A DNA stretch of 64,000 bases from Herpetosiphon llansteffanensis (GCF_003205875.1 NZ_PUBZ01000081.1:247809-311808); one strand, 5' to 3'. Counted from the stretch's first letter, positions 9,147-18,533 are shown. Translations and numbers: made by a program. The notes: generated by a model not told the origin, from the sequence alone.

Positions 9147-9444
9147 CGAAATGTCCTCTCTCGCGGCGCAGCCAGCGGATTGATGGAACATGCATACAGC
9201 AACAGAGGTGCATACAACAACAATTAATTCCAAGCCCTCGCTGATGGAAGACTCGGCTCATGATGACGTATCCGTTAAGCCCATGCCGATGCGCCTGCGC
9301 ATCACCATGCGGGATACTTGCTGGTGGATCGCACCAAGCATTGCAAGCGAGCAAGCAACCATTAGCCTATGGTAGCGTTTTCGCCAGCAATAACGATGGT
9401 GTTCAACACACCGACAATCATTAACATGGATCTGATAGTGAAAA

Positions 9445-9500
9445 AACTCGGAATGATAGGATAACCAAAATAGTTATCGAGTGGGGGATATGGCCGAGTT
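9445..9500 (+). repeat. Inverted repeat copy 1 (nested palindrome)
   Basis: Outer arms AACTCGG (9445-9451) and CCGAGTT (9494-9500) enclose inner GATAACC and GTTATC segments. The whole block matches, in reverse orientation, the block at 9904-9955 with few differences. This is the pattern of a REP-like or MITE-derived element. Confidence 0.7.
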
Positions 9501-9828
9501 AAGAGGGAAGGATGTGAAGCACATGTGCTGTTCTCCACCTACCTAGTATAACACCATCGCATGATAAACACAACGACAGGAGGCCAATCAATCAGCACTT
9601 TGGCATAATGCCGATGAAAAACTAGCTCACCATGCAGCCATGCACATTGTGCATTAATCGTGCAGCATTCGAATCGTTCGTGCTGAATGCGACACATCTG
9701 TGCGTTCTTTTATCCACCTGTTATGCATGAATCCATGCAATGAACTATTCGGCAATATTGCACGAAGAAGAGCGCCTCGATGATTGAAATGAGTTGGTTG
9801 ACGGCTGCTGCTCAAGCGAGCGAGCGGC

Positions 9829-9856
9829 TTGTATATTATCGAAAGCGTGCTATAGT
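9829..9856 (+). promoter_or_regulatory. Possible sigma70-type promoter
   Basis: TTGTAT (9829-9834) and TATAGT (9851-9856) are spaced by 16 bp. It points toward the lapA-like gene, but copy 2 of the inverted repeat lies between, so its target is unsure. Confidence 0.35.
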
Positions 9857-9903
9857 GACTAGTGAGTTCGCTTGTGTATCACTTCAAGCGAATCGCACTC
9901 CTC

Positions 9904-9955
9904 AACTCGGCCATTTCCCCATCGATAACCGTTGGTTATCCTATCACACCGAGTT
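9904..9955 (-). repeat. Inverted repeat copy 2 (nested palindrome)
   Basis: Outer arms AACTCGG (9904-9910) and CCGAGTT (9949-9955) enclose an inner GATAACC/GGTTATC pair with a 3-nt centre. It mirrors copy 1. It is followed by CCCCTTTTTT, so on the plus strand it could also act as a terminator. Confidence 0.7.
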
Positions 9956-10163
9956 CCCCTTTTTTATCTATGGTGATAACCCACATCTATGGGTTGCGTG
10001 TCTCCAGCATTACTGCTGCATGACACCACCTGCCACCTATTCAGGAACTGCTTCTGAATAGATCTGCTATTGCCGTGGAATTCCTGCGTTGTGAGAATGC
10101 GTGGATCGCTATCTAGCGCTCCTGTATGCAAGACAGCTCAACCATCGGCTAAGGAGTCTCCTC

Positions 10164-10553
10164 ATGAAAGCCATTCTTGGCATTGTTACTGGAATCTTAA
10201 TCGTGCTCTTTGCTGCAATTGGTATCCAAAATTCAACGGCGATTTCGCTTCACCTCTTTGATTGGCAAACACCCGCACTGCCTTTGTGGATGCTCTTACT
10301 GGTTGCCTTGGCCAGTGGGATGATGGTGGTTGGCTTGTTTGCTTTTCCCCGCCAGATCGAAACCTACTATCGGAACCTTCGCCAGCGTGGGCAGGCCGCT
10401 CCTGTTCAACGACCGTTGATTCCCATTGATGCTGCGATGCCCCCACCAAGTAGCATGCCTCTCGCCGTCGAGGCTGGGCCACAACACTATAATCCTCAAA
10501 CGGGCGAGCGCATCGAGCCATGGATTGATGATCTGCCAAAGCGCACGGTATGA
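10164..10553 (+). CDS. LapA-like membrane protein
   Basis: The 129-residue product has two transmembrane segments (about 4-24 and 40-62). An IQNSTAISLHLFDW linker joins them, the hallmark of LapA/YciS proteins. A cytoplasmic Pro-rich tail follows. LapA family members are inner-membrane scaffolds, linked in proteobacteria to lipopolysaccharide control; in Chloroflexota the role is unknown. The ATG at 10164 lies 7 nt after AAGGAG, preferred to the upstream open frame. Its stop overlaps the next gene by 4 nt. Confidence 0.8.
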   Translation: MKAILGIVTGILIVLFAAIGIQNSTAISLHLFDWQTPALPLWMLLLVALASGMMVVGLFAFPRQIETYYRNLRQRGQAAPVQRPLIPIDAAMPPPSSMPLAVEAGPQHYNPQTGERIEPWIDDLPKRTV

Positions 10554-10759
10554 GCACCTATGCGCGCATAACCGTGGTTGCCTGTCCTGTCTGTCGTGCC
10601 AAACAAGGTCTCTCTGGAGTCTTGCATTGTGGCAGTGTCGTGATCTGTGCGACGTGTCATTCGTCGCTGCTGGTAACCACCCTGCGACCAATCCGGTTGC
10701 GGCTGGTTGATCCAGCATCCACCCGCACCGCCGAGAGTCAACCGGAGTCGTATGCCTAA
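10550..10759 (+). CDS. Small zinc-ribbon protein
   Basis: This 69-residue protein has CPVC (12-15) and CATC (33-36) knuckles, which should bind one zinc ion. The ATG overlaps the stop of the lapA-like gene (ATGA), so it is translationally coupled. It resembles the fold of LysW-type carriers but lacks the conserved Glu tail, so a carrier role is not supported. Confidence 0.7.
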   Translation: MSTYARITVVACPVCRAKQGLSGVLHCGSVVICATCHSSLLVTTLRPIRLRLVDPASTRTAESQPESYA

Positions 10760-10884
10760 TCCATCCCGCTTGTGTTGGGCTAGCTCAATGCAAGCGGAAA
10801 CCATGATCGGCTGCGGGATTTTCGCATCGATCACAATGCGCAGACGATTGCTGCCTGCGCTAGTCCATCATAAAGGAGCATCCT

Positions 10885-11298
10885 ATGGTGCCCCAAACAA
10901 TTGCTGTCGTCAATAATGATTTAGTGTTATTGGATTTGTTACAGGAACTCTTGATCGAAGCGGGCTATGCTACCACAACCTATCTGACCACCGACCAGAC
11001 GTATCAACAGTTACGGGATAGCCAACCAAGCTTAATTATTCTCGATGTGGGCCTCCAAGCATCTGCCCCAGGCTGGCCGCTGCTCAAATTACTCCATTTC
11101 GACCCAAATACGATGCAAATACCTGTGCTCGTTACAACCGTTGATCATACCTTTATTCAAGGCAAACAAACCTTTTTGCAAGCAGCTGGCTGTGATGTGC
11201 TCGAACTCCCGGCTAGTTTTACTGACCTCGTTGCCAAAGTTGAAGCATTAATTGGTGCACCGCTTGCGCGAAGCCTCCCTGCAATTAAGCCAGGATAG
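10885..11298 (+). CDS. Stand-alone receiver-domain protein (divergent)
   Basis: The 137-residue product is a single receiver domain. The likely phospho-acceptor is Asp54 (IILDVG), and the acidic pocket is reduced to N11-D12. The usual conserved Lys before Pro is missing (LPAS), so phosphorylation chemistry may be altered or absent. Single-domain receivers act as phospho-relay shuttles or motility/adaptation proteins. The start follows AAAGGAG. It sits after the lapA/zinc-ribbon pair with a 125-nt gap and may have its own promoter. Confidence 0.75.
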   Translation: MVPQTIAVVNNDLVLLDLLQELLIEAGYATTTYLTTDQTYQQLRDSQPSLIILDVGLQASAPGWPLLKLLHFDPNTMQIPVLVTTVDHTFIQGKQTFLQAAGCDVLELPASFTDLVAKVEALIGAPLARSLPAIKPG

Positions 11299-11411
11299 GC
11301 TCAGAATTCGTTTGCGTCCCTGTGGTGGTTGGGTCAATTGAGTCCATTCCGTGGCGGATTGACCCTGTGAAGAACCGATACACCATTCCAGATAACCCCT
11401 ATTATGCTCCA

Positions 11412-11456
11412 GCAACAGAATACCTACGATCAACCAGATCGTAGGTATTCTGTTGC
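11412..11456. terminator. Perfect 20-bp hairpin
   Basis: Arms 11412-11431 and 11437-11456 are exact reverse complements around the loop AACCA. The hairpin follows the receiver gene by about 110 nt and is followed by TTAAAAAATC rather than a T-run. It could be a terminator or a structured RNA end. Confidence 0.6.
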
Positions 11457-11540
11457 TTAAAAAATCATTGTAACGCGGGTGTAACATCGCTGCGCTATGC
11501 TAGCCACATCAGAGAATGGTGCTTATGCGGAGCTGTGCAG

Positions 11541-12221
11541 ATGGCGATAATTGTTAAAATCCATATTCATGCTCCTTTCGCGGCGCTGTGGGAAGCAACC
11601 CAACAGCCGAATATGCATCAGCGCTGGGATCTACGCTTCTCGACGATTGACTATTGCCCACGCGCCGACCTTGCTCAACCCCAAACATTTATCTATACCA
11701 CGCGCATTGGCTTTGGCCTCCAGATTACCGGTCGTGGCGAAACGAGCACCAAGCAACTCGCCGATGGGCGCTTGATCTCAGCCTTGAAATTTTGGTCGGA
11801 CCATCCGCTATCGTTGATTCACTCTGGAGCGGGCTATTGGTTGTATACGCCGACCAGCGATGGGATTGATTTTTCGACCAGCTACGACTATCAGACGCGC
11901 TTTGGGCTTGTTGGGCGGTTGATCGATCGCCTGCTTTTTCGCCCGCTGATGGCGTGGGCCACGGCATGGAGTTTTGATCGCCTTCGTTTATGGATTGAGC
12001 AACAGATCGATCCAGCGCTTGCCTTGCGCATGTGGCTTAACCAACGCATTGCTGTGCTTGGTGCACTTGGTCTGCTGTTGAGTTTCTTCATCGTCGTTGC
12101 TTGGCAGGTTGGTTTGCTGCTTGGCTGGTGGTTGGTGGTTGGCATGCGCTGGCAACGCAAAGCTCATTCAACCCTCATTCCTTCGGCAGGGCATTGTTTT
12201 TGGAGCTACAAGGAGCGCTAA
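11541..12221 (+). CDS. SRPBCC-like protein with C-terminal membrane span
   Basis: The 226-residue protein begins like a START/SRPBCC ligand-binding domain (IHIHAPFAALWEATQQP near the start, then alternating strands through about residue 130). It ends with a hydrophobic segment near 170-205. Such domains hold hydrophobic ligands. ATG 11541 follows GGAG with 8 nt; a GTG at 11535 is too close to it. The stop is 1 nt before the DUF4166 gene, so the two form an operon. Confidence 0.7.
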   Translation: MAIIVKIHIHAPFAALWEATQQPNMHQRWDLRFSTIDYCPRADLAQPQTFIYTTRIGFGLQITGRGETSTKQLADGRLISALKFWSDHPLSLIHSGAGYWLYTPTSDGIDFSTSYDYQTRFGLVGRLIDRLLFRPLMAWATAWSFDRLRLWIEQQIDPALALRMWLNQRIAVLGALGLLLSFFIVVAWQVGLLLGWWLVVGMRWQRKAHSTLIPSAGHCFWSYKER

Positions 12222-12222
12222 G

Positions 12223-12912
12223 ATGCAAACTCAATCAATTTATCAACAGGCTTTAGGTCGCGATTTTGACCGCCTGCATCCCCAAATTCAGCGGCGCTTT
12301 GGGCTGGCAAGCAGCAGCGGAATGGCGGCGATTGGTCAAGGCCAGATGAGCATGATTTGGAATGGTGGCCTGCCACTGCGTCCATTGTTGCACGCTGGTC
12401 AAGCACGCCACATTATGTTTGCTGAATGGGGCGCACAGATTCCGTTTACGATTGAAAATTATGCCTATCGCGATGCAGCAGGGCGCGAGACCGTCACATG
12501 GCTACGCACATTTCAGGTCAATCCGCAGACCAAGCGCCGCTTCGATGCCTACATGGTCTATAGCGATCAGCGGGCCTGTATTGTCGATTATCTTGGAACG
12601 CATCAGCATTTTGCTGTTGATTTAGCCATGTGGGTTGATCAGCGTGGCGGCATGTGTTTGCGCTCAGGCGCACAACGTTTTTACGAAGGCTGGTTGGGCT
12701 TTAAATTCCCGCGAATTCTCTCTGGCACTGCCGAGGTTTGCGAATGGTACGACGAAGCAACTGCCCAATTTCGCATTAGCGTGGTGGTGACGAATCCAGT
12801 GTGGGGGCCGGTTTTTGGGTATCAGGGCGCATTTACGGTCGAGTGGCGGCCAATGTGTGCCACAATGCTGCCAGCCAAGGCTTTTCCGCAGCGGCTTGAA
12901 CGTCGAGCCTAG
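12223..12912 (+). CDS. DUF4166 domain protein
   Basis: The 229-residue protein matches DUF4166: an N-terminal LGRDFDRLHPQIQRRFG helix, the central PFTIENYAYRD and TVTWLRTF segment and a C-terminal GYQGAFTVEW strand. The biochemical role of the family is unknown; it is often fused or adjacent to NAD-binding or SRPBCC proteins. ATG 12223 follows AAGGAG. It is coupled to the SRPBCC-like gene upstream, which suggests both act on one hydrophobic substrate. Confidence 0.8.
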   Translation: MQTQSIYQQALGRDFDRLHPQIQRRFGLASSSGMAAIGQGQMSMIWNGGLPLRPLLHAGQARHIMFAEWGAQIPFTIENYAYRDAAGRETVTWLRTFQVNPQTKRRFDAYMVYSDQRACIVDYLGTHQHFAVDLAMWVDQRGGMCLRSGAQRFYEGWLGFKFPRILSGTAEVCEWYDEATAQFRISVVVTNPVWGPVFGYQGAFTVEWRPMCATMLPAKAFPQRLERRA

Positions 12913-12918
12913 TGCTGC

Positions 12919-14175
12919 TCAACCAGCGGCAACCGCATATTCGCCCATAATATCGCCATAGTGGTTGGCATAGAGCTGCTGGTGGAAGCTCACCATGCGC
13001 GTGATAATGCCCACTGGAATGCTATAGAGTGGCGTTTGGCTCAGCTGCTGGCTGGCCGTCTCGAAGTGGCGCAGGATGATTTGATAGTGTTGGGCAATCG
13101 TTTGGGTGTTGACAATTAATTGCTCGATTACGCTTGGGATCGGTTGCTCAGCAGTAATTGCTGCAAACAGCAAATTAAACTCGCGGAAGGCAACATCTTT
13201 ATGCAAACGAAAAAAGTGCGGCACACGATCAGCGGCGCGTACAAACCATGTGATCCAATCTTCATCGTCATGAGCTGGCACGCTTTGGTATAAACGCTGG
13301 TAATGCTGGGCAATCGTTGGCGCATCGGCGCTGAGCAGCAACGGGCCACAATCATTGAGGCAACGCACCAAGCTATTGGCATCGTTAATCAACATCCGCA
13401 GCTTTGGATCGGTCGCAATCCGATGTTGGGCAGTGTAATCATCAAGATAGATCTGGCTCCACAGATTGACACAATATTCTAAGGTGGGAATGACCAGCAT
13501 CGTTGCAGTTTGTAAGGCAAGCAATTCCTGAATGCTGCGTACGCCAGGGCTACACAGCGTGTTCATGGCGTAATAGCGTGCGATTAGGGTTTGGCGAATG
13601 CGCGTATTGGCTGCTGGATGCAGAATTTGGCTCAGTACATCACGGCAGGCAACAATATTGGCCGAAAGCGCAACCCATGCTTCAAGGTCGGCATCGGGAC
13701 GGAAGGCCTGCACAATGGCTCGATAGTGATCGGCAGCGAGGTGCTGCTCAAGCCATGGAATCGCGGCAACAATCTGTTGCAAGCGTGGAAGAGCAATCGG
13801 GGCGGTATCGGTCAGTACATCAATAAGCATGCTATTAAAGGTTGTAACGACCTCGCCGTGAGCAGCGCTGGTTAAGGCCAAGCCCATAGCAAGGTTATCT
13901 GAAACAACTTCATAGCGTTGGTAGAGCAGCAACGAGCTAAATTCAGCACATAGATGATCCCAACGATCAGTATCATTGGTGGCTGGCCCGTAGAGATAGG
14001 TAAAAAGTGAGCACATTTGGGTGAGGCTACTGAGGTGGAGAAATTCAGTTAGGAGCGGATTAGTAGGTTGCAAAACCCAGCGACAAAAGTCGGTGTATTG
14101 ACTTGGGGGCAAACGCTGGAGAAACGTACGATAAGAAACCAGACAGGTTTGCAACATCGTCATCGATGGGTCCAT
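12919..14175 (-). CDS. Hypothetical all-helical protein, 418 aa
   Basis: No family is firmly recognised. The protein is predicted almost wholly helical and soluble. An INDANSLVRCLND stretch near residue 265 faintly recalls the NSE metal motif of class I terpene cyclases, but I see no convincing DDxxD partner in the right place, so that idea is weak. ATG 14175 follows GAGG. It is convergent with the DUF4166 gene, only 6 nt apart, and has its own start region. Confidence 0.7.
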   Translation of the reverse strand: MDPSMTMLQTCLVSYRTFLQRLPPSQYTDFCRWVLQPTNPLLTEFLHLSSLTQMCSLFTYLYGPATNDTDRWDHLCAEFSSLLLYQRYEVVSDNLAMGLALTSAAHGEVVTTFNSMLIDVLTDTAPIALPRLQQIVAAIPWLEQHLAADHYRAIVQAFRPDADLEAWVALSANIVACRDVLSQILHPAANTRIRQTLIARYYAMNTLCSPGVRSIQELLALQTATMLVIPTLEYCVNLWSQIYLDDYTAQHRIATDPKLRMLINDANSLVRCLNDCGPLLLSADAPTIAQHYQRLYQSVPAHDDEDWITWFVRAADRVPHFFRLHKDVAFREFNLLFAAITAEQPIPSVIEQLIVNTQTIAQHYQIILRHFETASQQLSQTPLYSIPVGIITRMVSFHQQLYANHYGDIMGEYAVAAG

Positions 14176-14338
14176 GGAATCCTCACGATCGGCTAAAACG
14201 AATGGCTAAAATGGTGAATTGGCCACCATGGGATTGCTCTCGTGAGGGTAGTATAGCGGTTGAATGTGGCCCAATGCAACTAAAATTAGCTAATTGTTAG
14301 GCAGAATTTGACCATTGCTGGGTGGTTAAATTGTTAAG

Positions 14339-14377
14339 CAAGACAGGTATAGAGCCGTATGCCCAATGCCTGTCTTG
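14339..14377. terminator. Hairpin after the sugar dehydrogenase gene
   Basis: CAAGACAGG (14339-14347) pairs with CCTGTCTTG (14369-14377). It lies 30 nt past the stop of the minus-strand gene ending at 14407, and reads into an AT-rich tail on that strand. Confidence 0.55.
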
Positions 14378-14406
14378 TGTTGATAGATTGATTAATTTAT
14401 AGCAAC

Positions 14407-15615
14407 TTATGGTGTGCCAGCCCACGAAATGCGATAAATAACCCCATTCATGTCGTCACTGACAAAGAGCGAGCCATAGGGCGCGATTGTAATCCCAGCA
14501 ACCCGCCCAAATTGGGCATATTGGCCATTTTGGGCGAGCAAAAAGCCAGTCAAAAAGTCGTCAACCGCCACCGGCCAACCATTTTGAAAGCGTACCCGCA
14601 CCACTTTATAGCCACTTGGTGGGTTGCGATTCCACGAACCACGCATGGCTACAAAGGCATCACCATGATACTCAGCAGGAAACTGGGTTTGATCATAAAA
14701 AGCCATGCCAATCGGGGCGCTATGGGCGGTGTAGGTCAAAATCGGCGCTTGGGTTTTGGCGCAAAACTCGGCCTTGGATTGATCTTTTGGGGCATTTGGA
14801 ATATACGGATCAATTTGTTGGTTGGCAAAACACCATGGCCAGCCATAATTACCGCCTTGCTGGAGCAAATTCAACTCTTCTGGTGGCTGATCATTGCCAC
14901 GCCAATCCGAGCCATGGTCGAAGCTCCAGAGATGTTGGCTGCCAGGATGCCAATCGAAGCCTATGGTATTGCGCAGCCCGCTGGCATAAATTTGGCGCTT
15001 GCTGCCGTCGAGTTCGGCAACGAGGATCGTCGCGCTTTCAGGATTTGGCTCGTCGCAGGCATTGCATGTGCTGCCAACTGTAATATAAAGCTTCCCATCG
15101 GGGCCAACCGCCAGCGTTCGATTGGGGTGTTGGCCTGCATCAGGCAAATCATCAATTAACACGTTCCATTCGCCAAGCGAGCCATCAGCGCGCAATGCTG
15201 CTCGTTGCACGATTTTATCAGTGGCAACATACAACCAGCCGTCATAAATCGTTAGCCCATGAGCAAGTGGCAAGTTGCTTGCGACCGGCCAAATGCGGTC
15301 TGCTTGGCCATTCTGGTCGCTATCCTCAAGTGCCAAAATATCGCCTTGTTCGCGGCGAGTCACGTAAAGAATGCCATTCGGAGCCATGGCCAGCATGCGG
15401 GCATTACCAACATCCTTGGCCCAGACATCAATCCAAAATCCAGCTGGCAAGCGTAGTTGCTGCACGAGTACTGGGTCAAAGGGCAGTTTGGTCGGCTCCA
15501 CAATTTCGCCATTCGGGGGTGGTGGGGCATTTTCGGCAAAAACGTGGCCTTGCATACTTAGCAGCAGTGCAATACTGGCGATGCCAAGCAATCGTCCAAC
15601 GCGGCGGTGTGCCAT
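14407..15615 (-). CDS. Secreted glucose/sorbosone dehydrogenase-like beta-propeller
   Basis: The 402-residue product starts with a signal peptide (basic start, LLGIASIALLLSMQ, likely cleavage near AEN). A six-bladed PQQ-type propeller follows: LRLPAGFWIDVWAKDVGNAR, AHGLTIYDGWLYVA, NRTLAVGPDGKLYIT, SGLRNTIGFDWHP and GGNYGWPWCF. Relatives oxidise aldoses or sorbosone outside the membrane with PQQ; whether this one binds PQQ is not certain. A CNAC motif may add a disulphide or metal site. The ATG at 15615, with AGGAGG upstream, is clearly better than the longer open frame to 15693. It stands alone. Confidence 0.82.
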   Translation of the reverse strand: MAHRRVGRLLGIASIALLLSMQGHVFAENAPPPPNGEIVEPTKLPFDPVLVQQLRLPAGFWIDVWAKDVGNARMLAMAPNGILYVTRREQGDILALEDSDQNGQADRIWPVASNLPLAHGLTIYDGWLYVATDKIVQRAALRADGSLGEWNVLIDDLPDAGQHPNRTLAVGPDGKLYITVGSTCNACDEPNPESATILVAELDGSKRQIYASGLRNTIGFDWHPGSQHLWSFDHGSDWRGNDQPPEELNLLQQGGNYGWPWCFANQQIDPYIPNAPKDQSKAEFCAKTQAPILTYTAHSAPIGMAFYDQTQFPAEYHGDAFVAMRGSWNRNPPSGYKVVRVRFQNGWPVAVDDFLTGFLLAQNGQYAQFGRVAGITIAPYGSLFVSDDMNGVIYRISWAGTP

Positions 15616-15785
15616 TGCGCTTCCTCCTATGTGGTTATAACCGAATTCTCTTGCATGGTTACTGGCACATTCCGTACCAACCAAGGCTGGCAAGCAATAG
15701 CCAGCTTTGGCAAAACGCGCTATGCTTTGCGCATATCCTTAACCCAAACGCTGTTGTTTGGGCGTTGACGCAAAGGAAGATCGCA

Positions 15786-17447
15786 ATGGACGCATGGTCT
15801 GAGATTGTCCGCGAGCTTACGCTCAAGCTCGTAGGTTGGCCGAGTGTCACCAATACCTTGGGTGAGTGCCAGTGGTCACAACAGTTGGCAGAATGGTTGG
15901 GCCAACAGCCTTATTTTGCCGCCCATCCGAGCCAGCTCCGCCTCGAGCGCACCGTCGACGATGGCTATGAGCGCTCGAATCTGTATGCACTCGTGCGCGG
16001 CACAGGCCCAACTACCGTGGTTTTGGCCGGCCACTACGATATGGTGAGTATCGAGAATTATGGCAGTTTAGCCGAGTGGGCGACTGATCCAGAGGCGTTG
16101 TTGCCGCGCTTGATTGCGAGCTTGGAGCATGGCTCAAGCCCAACCGACCAGCTGGCGCTTGACGATTTGCGTTCTGGCGATTTTCTGCCTGGGCGTGGCG
16201 CTTTAGATATGAAGAGCGGCTTGGCGGTTGGCTTAGCCGTGCTATTACACTTTGCTGCCCAACCAGAGTGCCGTGGGAATTTGCTGTTTATTGCCACCCC
16301 CGATGAAGAGGAAGCCTCGCATGGTGCGCGCTCGGCGGCTATTCAATTGCATGAGCTGGCCAAGGAGTGGGGCCTTGATCTGGCGGCAGCAATTAATCTT
16401 GATGCTACCAGCGATCAAGCTGCTGGCGAGCAGGGTCAAGCGGTGTTTTTGGGCACGGTGGGGAAGTTTCTGCCATTAATCTATTTGGTTGGACGCGAAA
16501 CCCACGCTGGCTATCCATTCGATGGAATTAATGTTAATCGCATGGCGGCAGCAGTAACCCAAGCAATCGAGTGTAATATTGATCTCTGCGATGAGGCCGA
16601 GGGCGAGCTTGCACCACCACCAATTAGCCTCAAACAGAGTGACCTCAAAGCGTTCTACGATGTGACAACCCCGAGCACTGCGTGGTGCTATTTTAACTAT
16701 TTGACCCATGGCCGCCCAGCAAACATGGTTCTCGAGCAATTTATGGCTGCGACTCATGAAGCTCTCGACGCGGTGCTAACAACTCAGTTTGCGCAGGCAC
16801 AACGCTATGCAACTTTGGTTGGTTCGGCAGCTCCAGTGCGTTGGCAAGCGCAGGTGCTGAGCTATGCTGAACTTGTGCTGCTTGCTCAGCAGCATGGCGG
16901 CCCTGCATTTGCGAGCAATTTGGCAGAATTCACGGCGCAATTGCTGGCCGATCGTACCCTCGATGCCCCAAACTTCAGCCGTCAATTGGTTGCCTATCTC
17001 TGGCGTTGCGCTGGAATGAGTGGCCCGGCAGCGGTGGTCTGCTTTGGCTCGTTGCATTATCCTCATAGTTTGGTTGCTGGGCATAACGAGCGCGAACGCC
17101 GCCTACGAGCTGCCTGTGAACGCCATGCCCAATCGCTGGCAGCTGAACATGCCACCACGATTAAGCTACGGCCATTTTTTGCTGGAATTTCGGATATGAG
17201 CTTTTATGGCAGTGCAATGGAACACGATGATCAAACGATTGTTGCTGCCAATACGCCGCTGTGGGGTTCACGCCTGAAATTCGATTACAACCTTGTGCGC
17301 ACGCTCAATCTGCCTACAATCAATATTGGGCCTTGGGGTCGCGATTACCATCAGCGGTTGGAGCGGGTCTACATGCCCTATTTGCTCAACACCCTGCCCG
17401 AGCTAATTTGGCGGGTGGCGTGCGATGTGTTGGAGTTCGATAAATAG
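15786..17447 (+). CDS. M20-family peptidase, RocB-like
   Basis: The 553-residue protein has the M20 zinc-peptidase core: GHYDMVS, GRGALDMKSGLAVG and TPDEEEASHGARS. A RocB-type extension includes VTTPSTAWCYFNYLTHGRPAN. RocB is tied to arginine catabolism in bacilli, but its exact reaction is unclear; hydrolysis of an amide or peptide is the safe claim. The frame is open further upstream, antisense to the dehydrogenase gene, but ATG 15786 follows AAGGAAG and starts the conserved region. The MBL-fold gene follows 20 nt later. Confidence 0.85.
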   Translation: MDAWSEIVRELTLKLVGWPSVTNTLGECQWSQQLAEWLGQQPYFAAHPSQLRLERTVDDGYERSNLYALVRGTGPTTVVLAGHYDMVSIENYGSLAEWATDPEALLPRLIASLEHGSSPTDQLALDDLRSGDFLPGRGALDMKSGLAVGLAVLLHFAAQPECRGNLLFIATPDEEEASHGARSAAIQLHELAKEWGLDLAAAINLDATSDQAAGEQGQAVFLGTVGKFLPLIYLVGRETHAGYPFDGINVNRMAAAVTQAIECNIDLCDEAEGELAPPPISLKQSDLKAFYDVTTPSTAWCYFNYLTHGRPANMVLEQFMAATHEALDAVLTTQFAQAQRYATLVGSAAPVRWQAQVLSYAELVLLAQQHGGPAFASNLAEFTAQLLADRTLDAPNFSRQLVAYLWRCAGMSGPAAVVCFGSLHYPHSLVAGHNERERRLRAACERHAQSLAAEHATTIKLRPFFAGISDMSFYGSAMEHDDQTIVAANTPLWGSRLKFDYNLVRTLNLPTINIGPWGRDYHQRLERVYMPYLLNTLPELIWRVACDVLEFDK

Positions 17448-17467
17448 TGTTGATGAAAGGTGAAAGC

Positions 17468-18319
17468 ATGATTCCTGCAAGTGTTCGGTTTAAGCTTGGC
17501 GATTTTACCTGCACCGTGCTCTGCGATGGGACTAGTCAAATCGCCGAGGAAGCACTTCGTTCGATATTTTTAAGCCATAGTGATGAGTTGATTAGTGCAT
17601 TTCGGGCGCTATCCAGCCCACTTTCGATCAGTCGCAATGTCTTATTGGTGGAAAATGCTGGCAAGTATGTGCTGATTGATACTGGCCAAGGCTCTATTGA
17701 TCCCGCTGAGCCTGGCCACCTGAGCGAGTTGCTGGCCAAGCTCGCAGTCCCAGCAGCGGCAATTGAGACAATTATCATCTCGCATTATCACGGCGATCAT
17801 CTTGGCGGATTATTCGATGCTGACAATAACCCCTGCTTTCCGAATGCCCGTTTGGTTGTGCCCAAGCGTGAACATGAAGCGGCCATGAGCGAGGAATCGC
17901 TGGCACGCATGAATCCGCGCAATGCAAACTTTTTGCGCCAAACCTTTGAGTTCTATACTCAGCGCTTGGAATTGCTTGATGCCAATCAGGAAATTGTGCC
18001 AGGCATCAGCTACGTAGATCTGCCCGGGCATACCCTTGGCCATAGCGGCGTTCTGCTTGAATCACAAGGCGCACGCTTGTTGCACGTGGTCGATGCAATC
18101 CATGTGCCGCTCCAACTGAATGTGGTTGATGCGATCCTTAAGTATGATGCTGATGCTGCTACGGCAGTTGCAACACGGCGAACGATTGCCCAACCAAGCG
18201 ACAGCGCTACCATGTTGATGGCCTATCATTTCCCATTTCCTGGGGTTGGCCGAATTGTTTCCAAGGCAGACCAACTCGAATGGCAGCCTGCTGAATTTGC
18301 CTCCACAATCCCAGCCTAA
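17468..18319 (+). CDS. MBL-fold metallohydrolase
   Basis: The 283-residue product has the metal site HYHGDHLGG (about residues 100-108), a second ligand in LPGHTLGHSG and an Asp in VVDAIH. These hydrolases act on esters, lactones or amides using two zinc ions. ATG 17468 follows AAAGG with a 7-nt spacer; the preceding GTG frame is not needed. It forms an operon with the RocB-like peptidase, suggesting joint turnover of an amide- or lactone-containing compound (inference). A strong terminator follows. Confidence 0.85.
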   Translation: MIPASVRFKLGDFTCTVLCDGTSQIAEEALRSIFLSHSDELISAFRALSSPLSISRNVLLVENAGKYVLIDTGQGSIDPAEPGHLSELLAKLAVPAAAIETIIISHYHGDHLGGLFDADNNPCFPNARLVVPKREHEAAMSEESLARMNPRNANFLRQTFEFYTQRLELLDANQEIVPGISYVDLPGHTLGHSGVLLESQGARLLHVVDAIHVPLQLNVVDAILKYDADAATAVATRRTIAQPSDSATMLMAYHFPFPGVGRIVSKADQLEWQPAEFASTIPA

Positions 18320-18339
18320 ACAATAACCTTCATTCAGCG

Positions 18340-18373
18340 ACGACAAACAACTCCCGTAGGAGTTGTTTGTCGT
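18340..18373 (+). terminator. Rho-independent terminator
   Basis: ACGACAAACAACTCC (18340-18354) and its exact complement (18359-18373) flank the loop CGTA, followed by TTTTAGG. It ends the peptidase/MBL operon. Confidence 0.85.
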
Positions 18374-18464
18374 TTTAGGCCTAGCGGCCCAATCAATAAC
18401 AGCGTGCTGAAAATATAATTTTTTATTGACATAATAATTATATTAATTAACCTTAAATTAGTGA

Positions 18465-18493
18465 TTGACGTAGCGCGATTTTCTTGCTATGGT
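18465..18493 (+). promoter_or_regulatory. Sigma70-type promoter
   Basis: TTGACG (18465-18470) and TATGGT (18488-18493) are spaced by 17 bp, 40 nt before the ATG at 18534. A strongly AT-rich block (18405-18462) lies just upstream and could act as an UP element. Confidence 0.6.
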
Positions 18494-18533
18494 CTGGCTA
18501 GTACGCTTGATCGTTGCACAGAAAGGAATTCAT

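Larger units (their letters stand above)
9147..10163. other. 1-kb intergenic region with long inverted repeats
   Basis: No convincing gene was found in this divergent spacer between the kinase cluster and the lapA-like gene. Short open frames here lack ribosome-binding sites and plausible composition. What it does hold is a pair of ~55-bp imperfect inverted repeats (9445-9500 and 9904-9955) and a possible promoter (9829-9856), listed separately. Confidence 0.6.

Noticed and set aside
9780..10061. 93-codon plus-strand frame before the lapA-like gene
   Set aside because: It overlaps the second long inverted repeat, has no ribosome-binding site and unusual composition rich in Cys/His/Trp.
12919..14175. 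Terpene cyclase identity for the 418-aa helical protein
   Set aside because: Only an NSE-like stretch is seen; no convincing DDxxD motif lies at the expected position.
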